Source: Porodaedalea pini
Lineage: Eukaryota > Basidiomycota > Agaricomycetes > Hymenochaetales > Hymenochaetaceae
DNA: 64,000 bases
Direction: 5' to 3'
Assembly (NCBI GenBank): GCA_002794775.1
Contig: NBAY01000002.1
Span: forward strand, 1,550,001 to 1,614,000
Shown here: in pieces, positions 22,489-35,206 of the stretch
How the letters are laid out: the number at the start of each line of letters is the position of its first letter
Numbering within the stretch: the stretch's first letter is position 1
Made by a program: the position numbers and the translations under genes
Notes under the pieces: generated by a model
Told to the model about the DNA's origin: nothing
The model's database searches: none
Seen by the model: only the letters and a program-made list of their open reading frames with translations

Positions 22489-23396
22489 TCATATACTTTC
22501 TTCCTCCTCATCAAACCACCTTTCTTCGTCAATTCTATCGTTATCTAAATCCCATCGATCACTCCAGTCGACGGCGTCATAAGTGATTGTCTAAGGAACA
22601 AGCAGAGGGATACTTAGTTAGAGGGTCTCTCCTAAACTGTATAGCTACTTACGTCAAGTAGTCCATATATGAAATGCTCGCGGATTAAGCGTTCAAAGTT
22701 CGCCCTTGACTCCTCAGGGGAATCGTCTGGTACATTGCCATTGGTAGTTTCGTCGTTGTCTTCCGAGTCCTCGCTATCCTCCTCTTCAGGAACGAATTCC
22801 TCCGCGGGCCGCCTTCTTGATGTTCGCACTCGTTCGGCTGCCCTTTCCTCTGCATAGTCACCTAGAAACATAGATAATCGAGAGGAAGCAAGATAGATCA
22901 CAATAACAAAACGGATTTCATTCGTACCCAAGAGTGATCCCAGTTTCCCGACATGTTGCTTCCTTCCGTCGAGGAAATGTGATTCTGCCCAGGCTTTCTC
23001 GTCCCGATTCTCGTACTGTTCTACCCTACGGTGTTCCTGTCCTTGCCAGAGACCTGGCCAAGCATCACGAGCATTATCGAACTCGAGCTCGGGTGGCTGC
23101 GAGTTTGCATAGTTCAGGCGCCTGTTTCGGATAGCTGCAATGATAGTACGCTGCTTAGGTGTTGTAACGGTTGCAAATGAAGAAAGCAGATGCGGAGGAA
23201 GACGCTTGAGATGTTGATGTTGCTGGAGAAAAGCGAGTGGATCTGCTGAAGGGAGCGGCTCGTGGCCACTTTCCAAGCGCAAGTAATCTAGAATCGGCGC
23301 GTCGCTGAAGTTTGAATCTGAAACATGACTTGGAAAATCTCTGGAACTGGAACTTGAAGGCGACAAATTTAAATGTTCCAAAGTGTTGTTGCTCAT
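22489..23396 (-). CDS. CCDC97-domain (DUF2052) protein
   Basis: Minus-strand exons 23396-22928, 22861-22653 and 22590-22489 give 259 aa, all in phase. The N-terminal half contains ITYANSQ-like helical sequence with PPELEFDNARDAWPGLWQGQ. The C-terminal half carries the CCDC97 signature: an acidic stretch EEEDSEDSEDNDE, then ERLIREHFIYGLLD, and finally DAVDWSDRWDLD with IDEERWFDEEEES. CCDC97 family members associate with the SF3B part of the spliceosome in animals; the role here is by family. The gene converges on the BCL7-like gene, with 287 bp between the stops. Confidence 0.75.
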
Positions 23397-23554
23397 GACG
23401 GTCGACAGAAAGTTGATGAATCATCATTCTACCGTGTATATAAATGTAATTTGTCCAAGATTAGCCAATTATTGAATCTAGATTTCTATATACTAATTTA
23501 CCCTCTACTGCAATAGTAGTCTGCGCTAGTCCGTCACTCGCATAGCAGAAGTGT

Positions 23555-24502
23555 TCAGAAGTATTCTGGTTGGGGAAACGCAGGAGGTGTTACGCTATCG
23601 GGAATTCTGGACTTTGACGCCTGCGCCTGATAGACGTGCTCTGGAGTTATGGGAAGGGAGGCCTGACTTCCGGATACAAAACCGCTTTGGTCATTGGCAT
23701 CAGCGAATGATGCTGTCTGTATCGAAGTTGACGCTGCGGATGAGGGTTGAAAGTTGGAGCTCGTAGATCGGGAGCCCGCTGGTCGTGCAGCATCGTTCCT
23801 CCCAGCGAGTGAGACACCGTGCGTCGTCAAAAAACCCATAGCCATTCGTGCAGCGCTCTGCATGGATGAAATAGGTCCCGTGCCGGTTTCTGAGTCAGAT
23901 GCTGATTCTGGTGTGGTAGCTTGTATCTTTCCCATAATCTTGTCGAGGACAAATTGCATCTGAGACTGAAAAAAGCCGAGGAAATTATTCCGTGCAGATT
24001 CTATCTGGCGATCAAAGTGAACTTCATTGCGTGAAAGAAATGGCGCCAGCCAGGAGTCGTATATGTATGTAGATCCCTGAATAGTGCTCAACTCGAGAAC
24101 GAAGAGTAAGGCAGAGATTACCTACCTGCAATTGAGGAAGCGAGATAAAGAGCAGAGCAAGCAACTTGATCTCCCAGTAAAAAGGAAACCTAGTATAGCG
24201 GTATGTCAATATTCTCCTCGTGTGGCGTCAAGCAATTTTTTTTATTTTTTTGCTCACCAGCTGACCAGAAACTCAACAGAGTATTCAAAAGCTAACAGCG
24301 CGCCGACAACAATCCAGTACTTCGTCAAACGCTCAATATCCGAATCAGACACTGGACGACGTTGCAATGCTTGAAAGGAGCGGAATAGCGGGAGCGCGAA
24401 GGCGAACCAGGAGCTGCAGTACGTTCATGTCAGACGCTGCTTATTTCCCGAATAGTTCTATACTCACGAAATTATCCTTGAAAAGAAATGAACGGATGTC
24501 AT
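23555..24502 (-). CDS. TB2/DP1/HVA22 (REEP/Yop1) family ER-shaping protein
   Basis: Exons 24502-24468, 24413-24258, 24189-24126 and 24076-23555 give 258 aa with consistent phases. The start MTSVHFFSRIISSSWFAFAL is followed by RPVSDSDIERLTKYWIVVGA, then FEYSVEFLVSWFPFYWEIKL and LLFISLPQLQGSTYIYDSWL. These are the hallmark reticulon-like hairpin segments of REEP/Yop1 proteins, which bend ER tubules. After this core come FLSRNEVHFDRQIE, an amphipathic helix, and a long disordered Ser/Thr-rich tail of about 120 aa. The tail is longer than in yeast Yop1 and more like other fungal HVA22 proteins. Copy 1 of a dispersed repeat begins only about 73 bp upstream of the ATG. Confidence 0.82.
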
Positions 24503-24574
24503 GACGTGGAAGTAAGGAAGCAAAGTACGATGGGAAAGTGGTGGCGGAGATCGTCTCGGAGCACTTCTTAATCT

Positions 24575-25325
24575 CTTACCTCCATCATCCCCATCGTGGG
24601 AAAGTTGCGCTGAGACCTTGCCCCGTCGACGACGTGCGATCCCTCCATGCATTATTGCAGAACTCTCCTCCGCTTCAATTGTGTCCTTGACCGTATACTA
24701 TCAGTGGTCTTGGATCTTAGATCATCACTAGCATCGCCATTGTGCCGCCCCACCAATTTTCATTGTGTCTTGCCCTGTTGCCGATGCCATAGCCATCACC
24801 GGGCACACAAATCTCATGCCTCGAGCCTACCCGTGCCTCCTGCCATGGAAAGGCAAACATTCCACTTCATTTGTTGCCGCCTGCTTGCTGCAGCCCAACT
24901 CTACACCGTGTTGCCCCCCTCACCTTTGGCCTCTTCAGTCGAAATCATTACCAATCTTTGGGCCTTATCAGCCAACCCAACCAACAATTTCCAGCCAGCC
25001 TTTGTCGGCTTTCATACACCACCGGACAAACAACCTGGTTTGCCATCGTTTGTTGGTACATGACCTTTGAACCCACGTGCAAAACCATTTATACCTGCAC
25101 CGGGCCTTCCCCTCGAACTAGCTCACATGTATGGCATACATCCCCCAGACCTTACCCATCTTGTATCCTTTTATTTCAATTTCCCTTTTAATCCTGACTA
25201 TGACACATACTACGATTATGCCGCATCCCTTCAGTTTGAATATGAGGACATTATTTCTTCATGCCCCATCTCCTTTCACCATTTAATTCATCGGTTCATT
25301 CCCAGACAGTGCATTCACTCTGCAT
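24575..25325 (+). repeat. Dispersed repeat, copy 1, with a conserved small ORF
   Basis: From about 24575 (ttacctccatcatcccc) the sequence matches 59388 onward at roughly 70-80 percent, on the same strand. Both copies carry cctcctgccatgg before an ATG (24845 here). The encoded peptide has blocks shared with copy 2: ASSVEIIT, then FVGFHTPP and PGLPS. The frame meets a TGA at 25061-25063 but continues in a protein-like way: ELAHMYGIHPPDLTHLVSFY. The right boundary is not defined. No transposase, reverse transcriptase or terminal repeats were recognised. It could be a TE remnant or a lineage-specific gene family. Confidence 0.6.
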
Positions 25326-25528
25326 AATCTGTATCGTGCCTGACATGGGCAATTCATTTGTTTCGATCAGTTTTGTTTCCCTCCTGTGCGGTTGGAACTG
25401 CTTGTAGTAGATAGCAGAAATTATAAATCTCGGAGCACGTGCCTGATCGGCTGTGTTACTTAGAGTGGAATTGTGTAGGAATTGTGAAACTCTACCCAAG
25501 ATACAGATCGTAACTAACCATCAAGCCA

Positions 25529-28500
25529 TTAAAGATCATCTTTTGCTTTCGAAGCCAAACGAATGTCATCCCATGTGATAGAGGATTGTGTGCACATGCC
25601 CCTGAAAATGCTGTCCTCGCGTCGATAGAGATTGCTCGGCGTGTCGAACTCTGCAATGCTACCGGCATCAAGTACACATATGCGATCGTAAGAGATAATT
25701 GTGCGAAGGCGATCTGAGATCCCAGTGTAAACAAACAGTTAAGACGATTAGACAAAAACAATACTCACGAGCTATGCAGAGTATCGTCCGATCACTGAAT
25801 TCGCGTGCAATCGTGTCTTGAATGTTCCTGTCGGTTTCGTAGTCGACAGATGCGGTCGCTTCGTCAAGGACAAGGACCTCTGAGTCCTTCACAAGAGCGC
25901 GAGCGAGCGAGACCAATGATCTCTGAAGCGAGAAAAGAAAGAAAAAAAGGTCAAGGCAGTGTGAAAATAATACTTTACAATTGACTGACCTGACCAACAG
26001 ACAAGTTGCTTCCTTCATCTTCCACTGGGCTATCGAGCGTCAGCTTCTTCACTGGCGTTTGGGCACCGCTCCCAATGCCCTCTTCCACGGACAAGTCTAA
26101 GGATGCTGTTTTTGTGTCTTCAACGAGATACGACCGTTTCAAGGCATCCCAGAGCCGAGCATCGTCATGCAGTCCGAATGGATCGAGATTACTACGAAGA
26201 GTCCCAGAGACTATAAACAACCGGTCAGTTAACGATAGCCTTTAGCACAATCATATTTCCCTACTCACATAAAAGCTAAGACCGTTGAAAAGTGTCAGTA
26301 AACTGAAATAATGGAAGATGCACTTGAACGAGCGTACCGGATCCTGAGGTATTATAGCAATGTTGCTTCTCAGATCCCTCAAGCCCAGCGTGGATATGTC
26401 AACACCGTCAATATGTATAGATCCAGCGGATAGCTCGACGAGCCGATAAAGCGCAACCATGATAGACGACTTGCCGGCACCAGTTCTTCCTACTATGCCG
26501 ATTTTCTCGCCGCCCTTCACAGACATCGAGATACCCTTCAAGACAGGGGGAAGTTCCGGCCTGTATTTCAGCTCGACGTCGTTGAGTTCGACTTTACCCC
26601 TTGCGGGCCAATGAAGTGGGGGCTTATTGTCATCAAGATCATGAGGAGACTCCTGCTCGATGGAATTTGCATAATGAACAATGCGCTCCACTCCATTCAT
26701 GTCATTCTCAACTTCAGCGCTTTGACGAACCATCCACGCAAAGGACTGAACCATCATCATGAGTACACAAGCCCTGAAGCAAGTTTTCAGACCGAATATC
26801 ACGCACCTGCTGCACAAGTACGATGTACGATAGCGCCACGCCGGTTTGCGATGGTGAGATCGAGAAGCGAGTCGCGATAGTCAGAATGGCAACGATGAAG
26901 GTCAGTAGAGTTCCCAAACAGTTTAAGCGCATCCCGAGCCATTGTTGGTTCACGACAGTGAGCCAGTACGCCCTGAAAGAATATAAACGAAAATACCATG
27001 CACCTCAAAAGAAAAAAGCTCACCTATTCTCGATGTCTACTCGGCGCTCGTTCTCCGCTAGGAACCTCTCCGTCTCACCATACGCACGAATCGTTGCAAG
27101 CCCTGAAAGAGACTCAGAGAAATGAGAGTAGACTGACGACCGAAGGATAGCATCCAATCTCTGCACGAACGTTCACGAGTTTTCAATTAAAAATTCAGCC
27201 GTATTATTCATAACTCACCTTGAGTTCCCGCGCACTCGAACGATAGAACAGTGCCATATAGTAGTATATGACGAGAATGAATACAATAGCGATGAGGAAC
27301 CAAGGAACAACGATCTGCATGGTACGTGTGTCAATATAAATACACATGTTGGGACTAAAGATGACTGACGCTAATTAGAATAATGGCACCTATGATCTGC
27401 GAAAATGTGTTCGAGAACATCCGCATCGCATCACCTAGGACGTTATCGATAGTATCTATATCTTTTGCAAAACGGTTCATAATTCTCCCCAACGGCTGTA
27501 GAAAATAATAATCAGTATGGCAAAATGAGAAACTCTTCGTCAGGTAAACCCACTGTTGTTTCGAAGAAGGACATGGGTGCATGCATAACACGTTCGATGG
27601 CCTCACGACTGGAAATAACTTAAGACGTTGTAAGAAACGGAGGATGGCAAGCACGTACTGCAACGTCTTTGAAGCGAAATAGCTCAGGAAAGCAAACATA
27701 GCTCCGCTTGTAAAGAACCAGAAAGCCTGTGATGCACCAAGAGCTGCGTATATTCCCATCTGACAGACCAAACTCAGTCAGCTTTGTTCAAATGAGGACA
27801 TCTAAGATAGCGAGTAAATTGAAACGCACATATACACCTTGGGGAATGTTGAACGACCTAATTATAAAGATCAGATAGGCTGAAATCAACAAAGGATGCA
27901 AATTAACTCACTTGTCTTGCCAGTATACGAGCCAATATGAAGACATGACCGAAGACGCCTGCATCATTATCAAGCTGAGAAGCAAAAAAGGTACAACCAG
28001 TCCGCCCCTGCCTGCCCTGAAGTATGTTGCATAGACAGCACCGCTGACCGCACCAGTGTTGCGTTCCTCGACTTGCATCAGCGCTGTATCAGCCGCAGAT
28101 GTTTTCTGCCTTTTCTCGTTGACTTGAACGGCTGCAGACTCCTCCTGAAGAGCTTCACCTTTGTCCTCGTTCTCGTCGTTGCCAAACTCTTGAATAAACT
28201 TGGCGAATGCACCGTTGTTCGCAATCAACTCCAAGTAGCGCCCACGTTCGACGATGCGTCCGTCTAGCATGACAAATACATAGTCGACATAGGGGAGGAA
28301 ATGTAACGCGTGCGTTACCAGTATGCGTGTCTTTCCCTGTTGACTATTTTGGAGAACTCGCTGAAAAACTGCCTTTCCAACGTGCGCATCCAACGCCGAA
28401 AGTGGATCGTCGAAAATTTGGATGTCAGTGTCGCAATAGATGGCGCGACAGATATTCAATCTCTGTTTCTGGCCACCCGACAGGGATATACCTTCGAATC

Positions 28501-30982
28501 GAAGTATGTCATTCTCGCACAGATGGAGCAGTTAAAATTTAAATCTACCTTTCTCGCCAACCTCCGTCTGGTCATAATGCGGAAGTAGTTCAAGGTCGCG
28601 CTCTAAGCAGGAGTCACGAACAGCACACCAGTAGCGCTCTTCCTCGAAAGGTCGTCCAAAGCAGATGTTTTCGCGGACGGATGCATTCTGTATCCAAGCA
28701 TTTTGTGGGCAATACCCCACCGAACCACCAAACCGAACCGAGCCTGAAGTACATCTCATCTCTCCAATCAAGCCTTGCAACAAGCTGCTTTTTCCCGAGC
28801 CCACAGGACCTAGCCAGATGTGTCAATGACCACTGAAAGCGCGACTCAATGTAGTGAAAGGCGACTCACCTACAATGGCGACCAAGGAACCACGAGGAAT
28901 CTCGAAATTGACGTCTTTCAGGTTGAAAACTTTGTCGTCCTTGCTTTCGCTCTTCTCTTGGGTAGCACCTAAGGATTTTTGTGACTTCTTGACCTTTTTG
29001 CTCTTTTTGGGATCCTCAATTTCTGGAGGAGGACTGTCCCAGGTGAATGACGCCGAATCCACCTCCACTGCGGCCTTGAGCCTAGTAATTTTCTCCAGTT
29101 GATCTTCCAAGAGCTCTGCAACGAAGACATCATGAAGTCGCCCTGCAGCGTTTGCAGCGTCAGTAATCGAGCTAATAGCCACCGCTATGGAAGGTATATT
29201 AGCTTCAGAACTAGAGGATCCACATAATGAGTAGTGATACGAACGGAAAAACATGAGAGGGAGCCGCAGCAGTTGGAAAAGCGTGAGGGACGAGAAAATG
29301 ACTGCTGGATCCAACGAATGCCCGGACAAGGTGTATACTACGAACGAGAGGACGGCAGCGAAGACCGGTAACGTGAAAGCCACAGCATTGTTCGCGGAGC
29401 GCAGAACAAGAAGTGATCTTATGTAGCTGCGAACGAGTCAGTGTCCGTAACGAGCTCTGCTTTTACGCGACAAGACATACTGCAGTTCATGCTGCCTATA
29501 TTCTGCAATTCGTTTAAGAAATGGCGACTCCCACGCAAAGAACTTGATAACTTTTATTCCACCAAGAAGTTCCTGCAGAAGCTTGGCCCGTTTATCTGAG
29601 CTATCGTTAACGAGTTACTCTGTTAATAGGCGAGGTAGCCTACCTGTCCATACCATGCTCTTCTTGCGCAAAGTGAAAAGCTGCTTCATGACCTTCGTCT
29701 GCACTGGGGTTATGAGTATGAAAAACCCATAGCCGGCTAGGGCGCTCGGCCCAAGGTTAACCAACAAGAGAATCAGACACAAAATCATCTGGATCGGCGC
29801 CGACCAGAACATATGAAAAAATTGACAGCAGAAGTCAATCCTCGACACGTCGGTGGAGATATGATTGACAAGCTTCCCATCAGTCAAAGTAGAACGAGCG
29901 CGAGTGCTGAGATGCAAAGATCGCGAGTAAATGGCCGTAATGAGCCCTCCACGAAGAAGTATACCAGTAGAACTACTGCGATAGAAAAAGTGGCTTGTGC
30001 AAAGGAAGGAAAAGGCTTGCAGCAAGAGAAGACCTATAGCCAAACCAATTCCTTTGCCGACTGGTGGGTTGCTGCTTGCTTCTCCACCATGTCGCGAGCC
30101 GTATGCCTCTTCAGCAAAGCTGATGATCGCCTAAAGATAATGTTAGATTGCACAAAGATTCTATCTGAAACTGGGCTCGCCTTCACGAGTAACGGCGTGC
30201 ACATTTGGGCGCTGTCGGCGAGTACCTTGAGAACGCCGGCCGACCAAAACCACCAAGTAACGCTATCATTGAGAGCAAGCACAAGGTTTGCTTTCTTTCT
30301 TCCATCTTTCTCTCTCCATATCCTCTCTCTGTCCATCTTATTGCCTCTGTACAACCACCAGAGTGACCGTGACCATCCCGGCGAGATCTTCCCGCTGCTC
30401 AACTGCTCGTTATATGCGTTCACAACATCGAGACGTCTTTGAAAGGATTCTATTATCTTATCCGCAATAACCTTAGCATTCCTCGACTCCTGCAGTTTAT
30501 ACAGATCTGTAGCCTGCAGAGGTCGGCTGTAGCCAAGACGAAGAATGCCCGTGATCCATTCAAAAAAGATACGACTCAGAATTGATCTATACACATGGGG
30601 TCAAATGGGAAAGATCAGACCAGTAAACTTAACACGTACGCTGAAGCCTCCGGTATAAGAGGTGCAGTCTCAATCGTGTACTTCGATGGAGGTGCGCTAG
30701 TTGCGCAGAAAGGAACGCTTAGGTACCTTTTCTCGAAGTCAATTCACGAGCTTCAAGACATTTCATATGGACTCACCAAGGAGCAGGTTCATAAGACAGG
30801 ACTTCACGAGCAGAGAGCTTGCTGTCGTCGTTTTCACCTAACGCTGTACGATTCTGTGACTCTCCAGTGACCATACGAGCGAGTTCAGGTGCTTCGAAGG
30901 ACTCCGCGGAAGATTCTTTCTCAACCCGCTTCTCCTCACTAACGACCTCCTTGTCAGGTTCGTCGACACTGGGGACAGACAT
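25529..30982 (-). CDS. Full-length ABCC (MRP/YOR1-type) ABC transporter
   Basis: Plasma-membrane or vacuolar ATP-driven exporter with two TMD-NBD halves, spread over more than 15 exons. The chosen start is [18 protein letters not shown] (30982), and the sequence after it reaches [20 protein letters not shown], the typical ABCC lead-in. NBD1 has Walker [10 protein letters not shown], signature LSGGQKQR (split by an intron at 28498-28551) and Walker [13 protein letters not shown] with Asp in place of the catalytic Glu, as usual in ABCC NBD1. NBD2 has Walker [10 protein letters not shown], a variant signature LSVGQRS and Walker [13 protein letters not shown], then the H-loop in LCIAHRLRT. Intron-exon joins keep the frame throughout and the protein ends SKAKDDL (TAA at 25529-25531). 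Yeast Yor1 exports oligomycin and lipids; the substrate here is unknown. Confidence 0.88.
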
Positions 30983-31656
30983 GAGTTCCCGAAGCTGACT
31001 GCGGCGAGTGCGAGTCCAGATCGTGGACAGGCTCAGGAAGGCAGAATGTTTAGCTGCATGAGTGAAGGTGGGCAATCGCGCGATCGGCATTGGTACGGCA
31101 TACAGTCTCCGCATGTGGACGCCTCATGCTCAGACAAGATTAGACACGGCCGGCTGCCAGCGCGGACCGACACATGGGCTCACGGAGGTTGTTGCTATCT
31201 GCTCGCCATCGCGAGAGATGTCGACAAAGAGGATAAGAGGGTGCCGAGCATCGTCGTCGGCGACGTTGGCGAAGGTCACATGCGTGTTATTGTTCGGCTG
31301 CTCGGCGATGTCTGCCTCCGTATTTTGATAAGTATGTAATAGAGCTCTGAGTCTGAGGTCACTTGATGGCTCCTACAGAAATAATTCAGAATTAAGATAT
31401 TCCTGCAACTTGCATTGTCCGCTCTCGGTCCCCCTTGTCTCTGTGACCATTATCGGTCCTGCGAGTATAGAGTTGGACGCGGCTTCCCTCAGGCTCAGTT
31501 TCAGCAACGAGGCTGAAGCTGGGAGCGAAGCGCTCTAAGGTTTGCGCAGAAGCATCTCTTCTCTCACCATTCAGCGGCCTCTCTTATTCGCCATCATCAG
31601 ATTCAACCCAGCCTTCTTTTCAACCTACTGCTCTTTTTCGACTTCCCACCATCGAT
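30983..31656. promoter_or_regulatory. Divergent intergenic region between ABC transporter and Zn2Cys6 factor
   Basis: 674 bp between starts on opposite strands. No exon with good coding quality was seen. It probably contains both promoters and long 5' UTRs. A head-to-head regulator-transporter pair is suggestive, but a regulatory link is only an inference. Confidence 0.4.
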
Positions 31657-34600
31657 ATGAGCAACAGCATCCCAGGCCCCGCGATGCATAGCTCGGGCAA
31701 CGGTGTCCAGGTCAAGCGTCAGGATGGAGGCAGTGGTGACGATGCTTCGCATTCGCTCAAGCAGGAGAAGGATGAACGAAAACCCAAACCCCTCAATCGT
31801 GTCCCTCGTAAGTGCATCGTGTCAGCTAGGAGCCTTCAGGGCGACTGGTCATTTCCATTTACTGTTTCTCACTGCTTCTAGGTGCATGCGTATGTTCTGG
31901 CATCAAGATCGTGTCTACTGTGATGTATCTTCTAACCCGTTGTGCTACAGAATGCGTGCAGGAAACAGAAAATGCGCTGCGAGGGTGCAGACCAGCCACC
32001 ATGTCGTCGCTGCCGACATGCTGGCCTAGAGTGTTTGTTTGAGAAGCCGTCCAGGGAGCCGACGTTGACTGGAGAAGCTGGTTTAGAGTGCGCCGTTTCT
32101 CTTGCTCGATCGTACGTCTCCCGTCGAACTTGACGCTTTCCTTCATCACAGGCGCATCAAAGCCATCGAAGCTTCTGTTTCCGATCTTCGCCAAACTCAG
32201 CTCGCTATCCACTCAACTTTGGCTGATTTAGTCCAACAGTTACGCACAGGAAGTATACCCTCTATGCCACAGAACAACTTCCCTCCTCCCTTCAGATCGT
32301 CGCCTGGCGCATATGCGGGTGGGTCACCTTCTTTATCGACTCCAACCACATCTCCTATGGTGGTTGACACAGGCCATACCATTCATCATAATGTCGTACC
32401 TTCAGAAAGCTCCGGGTCTAGCACGTATCAGGCTCAGAACACCCTTCCACCAATGATTAGCCCGTCACAGTCTAGACAAACACATCGTCCTAGTGCATCT
32501 CTGCCGTATCGCAGCCCATCCACCGGATCCGGAACTGGGCAGCGGCCACCAGGTGACATGCATCCTCCGCAATTGCCCCCTCCTAACGGGGCTTACTCCA
32601 ATACCCCAAGCGTCCTGTATCCGCCTGGTGTACAAGGGACAACTCTCCCGCCGATATCGTCGTTTCAGGACATCAGCGGGCGCCAAGTGCCCCCGTCGAA
32701 TGTTTCCTCCATTCGATATCACTCAGGAGAAGGTTCAATGACATCGCCGCGTCAGCACGCATTAAAACCGACCACTTCTCTTCATATATCTTCAGGACAT
32801 CGCTCGCCAAAGCGCAAAGCTGCCGGTTCCTCAAACGTGACGAGTTCTACTAATAGCGACTTTGAGGATGACGACAACGGAGAGCTTCCTTCGAAGGGAC
32901 TTGTTGCGCCATGGGAGGTTTTGCGTGGTCTTGCGGATGTCGCTGCAGAAAGGGCAGCACTGGTACGTTACTGATCATTAACTCAAAAGCTTTGAATGCT
33001 AAGCCTTTTTCAGGAAAGCGGAGAAAATAGTGAGCCGGGAAGTCGCCAGAGATCACCTTCTCCGGACTCTAAGCGGCCGAAGCCTCCAAAGCGTCGAAAA
33101 ACGACTCATCGACCTCGCGTCACCTTCACTGATGGTGAGTAATATTGAATCTGCTGGTAAATGCATGGGCGCCTAAAGCTCTGCTCTAGTCGTTACGAAG
33201 AAGTTAATTACAGAGCAGGAGGCGCGGGAGCTTTTCAAGATGTTAGTAACGCCTTCCTCTATGCCTGCTCGTCATACTAATAGTAAACAGTTACTATGCC
33301 GGATGTTCCACGTTTTTACCCGTGTTCGACACAAATTATGATACCTACGAGTCTCTCCATGAGAGGTCGCCTTTCGCGTTTGATGCTGTTTGCATGGTAG
33401 CTGCGAAGGTTCGCGATGGTGGAGGTATGTCTGTAATCTCATTCCTCCAACATTTTGGTCTAACCGCAAGGTAGGTCCTCCTAGCGAGACGTACTTGAAA
33501 TGCTTGGAGGAGGTCCAAACAATCTCTTGTGCTACGCTTTTCGCTCCCGTCACGAGACAGGAAGCAGTTCAAGCCATGAGTACGATCTGCGCAGCTTACT
33601 CGAGCAAAGTTGTTTCTGATGTAAACGCGTAACAGTTCTTGTCTCCGGATGGTCAGATAATGGGTGGCTAAGTGGTGGACATGCGGTGCGAATGGCAGCT
33701 GAGTTGTGTATGGTTGTTTCTATCTATGCAGATGTTCGCTCAGCTGATTGCGTCCTTAATAGCCATGCATCAAGCCTGGCCTAGGCTTATGAAGCGTATC
33801 GAGGCCGGGAAGGCTACTACTTCAGCCGAAGACAGAAAGCTCATTGTGGCCTCGCGAATATGGTTCTGCCTATACCTTTTCGAACACCAGTGAGTCTGTA
33901 TTGCCATCATGGATTAGTCAAGCCTGATGTTTGGAACAAGAATGTCCTATGGTACTGGCCGTCCAGCTATCCTGAAAGACGACGAAAGCATTTGGGGTTC
34001 GCGCTTGTTATTGAAGCATCCCCTCGCTATTCAGGACGACATGCGACTGTGCTCGACTCTAGAGCTCATGGCGATCCGGGAGAGAATTCATAACAAGCTC
34101 TCCCCGGACCAGCCCGTCAATGACCAAACCTTCGAAGTCCTCCGTGAGGCCGATGCAGAGTTTCGGAACTGGTTTGCAACCTGGGATTCCGCTTTTTCGC
34201 AGAAATATGAAGATGCTGGTAAGTTACCCTAATAAGACTCTCGCTGAGGGTAACACTCATTGCGTCAATAGCCTTTTATCGTCAAAGTCTGCAGATTCAA
34301 CAACTTCTGGCCGAGTTGTTTCATAACGCATATGCTTTGCGCGGAATCGATGGACCAGAGGATGTTGAGAACATTCATCCTTATCTAAAACAACTTGCGC
34401 AGACTTCGCTGGCTATTGCGCAACAAGCACTAGCTATTACTATCAGCTCGAGTTCTTATAGGGAAGGCCTCAAATATGGTGAGCGTGAAAGTGTCTTGAT
34501 CTTTCAATACCCGACTAATTATCAATCTTTAGCTGTTCATTATACTCACGCGACTGCAACTTTCACTGCGTCATTTTTACTTCGCCTTGCTAGACTATTG

Positions 34601-35206
34601 TGAGCATCTTTTGTTTTATCCCCGCCGCAAAGCTCAAGACTTTGCTTGCATTCAGCCCGGACCAGTGCGATATTGATCATATACGTGGCCTCGTCCAACG
34701 ACTCATTGATGTCTTATCTGAAAGTAAGTGTACGGTTTTAAGGCGAATTTCTGAATACATGGCTAACTTTCTTGTCAGTTCCTGCACGCCGTTACGCAAA
34801 TACACTCACGCTTATGCTGAAGAAATCTAAGAAGCGTAAACACAGTCGCTCGCCCACGTTACCACGCCAATCTTCGAGTATGGCAGCTTCAAATGATCCT
34901 GGGGAGCGACAACATTCTCAAGGGCACACGACTCCGGTCTCTCCTACGTTTGACCGCAATTATTCCCAGCATGGATCAATGCATAACGCCCATTTACCCA
35001 TGAATATTCAACCGCAGCTGAATGCCGATGCCGCTAACCTGGATCAAATCTGGCGTGGCTTTGAAGGAACCGCAAATGAGCAGCTGCCCGTGTGGCTGTC
35101 TGACAATTTGGGTGGTAATTCTCTTTCGCAATTAGGTCTCGAAGCGTTCATGATGCCTCCCGAGTACGATCAGCGTACACAGTACGCCACACCACAGATA
35201 TGGTGA
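31657..35206 (+). CDS. Zn(II)2Cys6 transcription factor with fungal middle homology region
   Basis: Nuclear DNA-binding regulator. The binuclear zinc cluster reads CNACRKQKMRCEG, then PPCRRCRHAGLEC, with all six Cys present. The first Cys lies in an 8-nt micro-exon (31882-31889) and the second in the following exon. A coiled-coil segment RIKAIEASVSDLRQTQ follows, then a long Pro/Ser-rich linker and a nuclear-localisation-like KRPKPPKRRKTTHRP. The fungal_trans-type helical domain includes ARELFKIYYAGCSTFLPVFD, ASRIWFCLYLFEHQMSYGTG and RPAILKDDESIWG. The C-terminus ends QYATPQIW. The architecture resembles the PriB-type regulators of mushrooms, but I cannot assign orthology. About ten introns, with no lesion detected. 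Confidence 0.85.

Noticed and set aside
24845..25063. Calling the repeat ORF a normal single-copy gene
   Set aside because: The same sequence with flanking non-coding similarity occurs at 59388-59894 and both copies are interrupted. A repeat annotation is safer.
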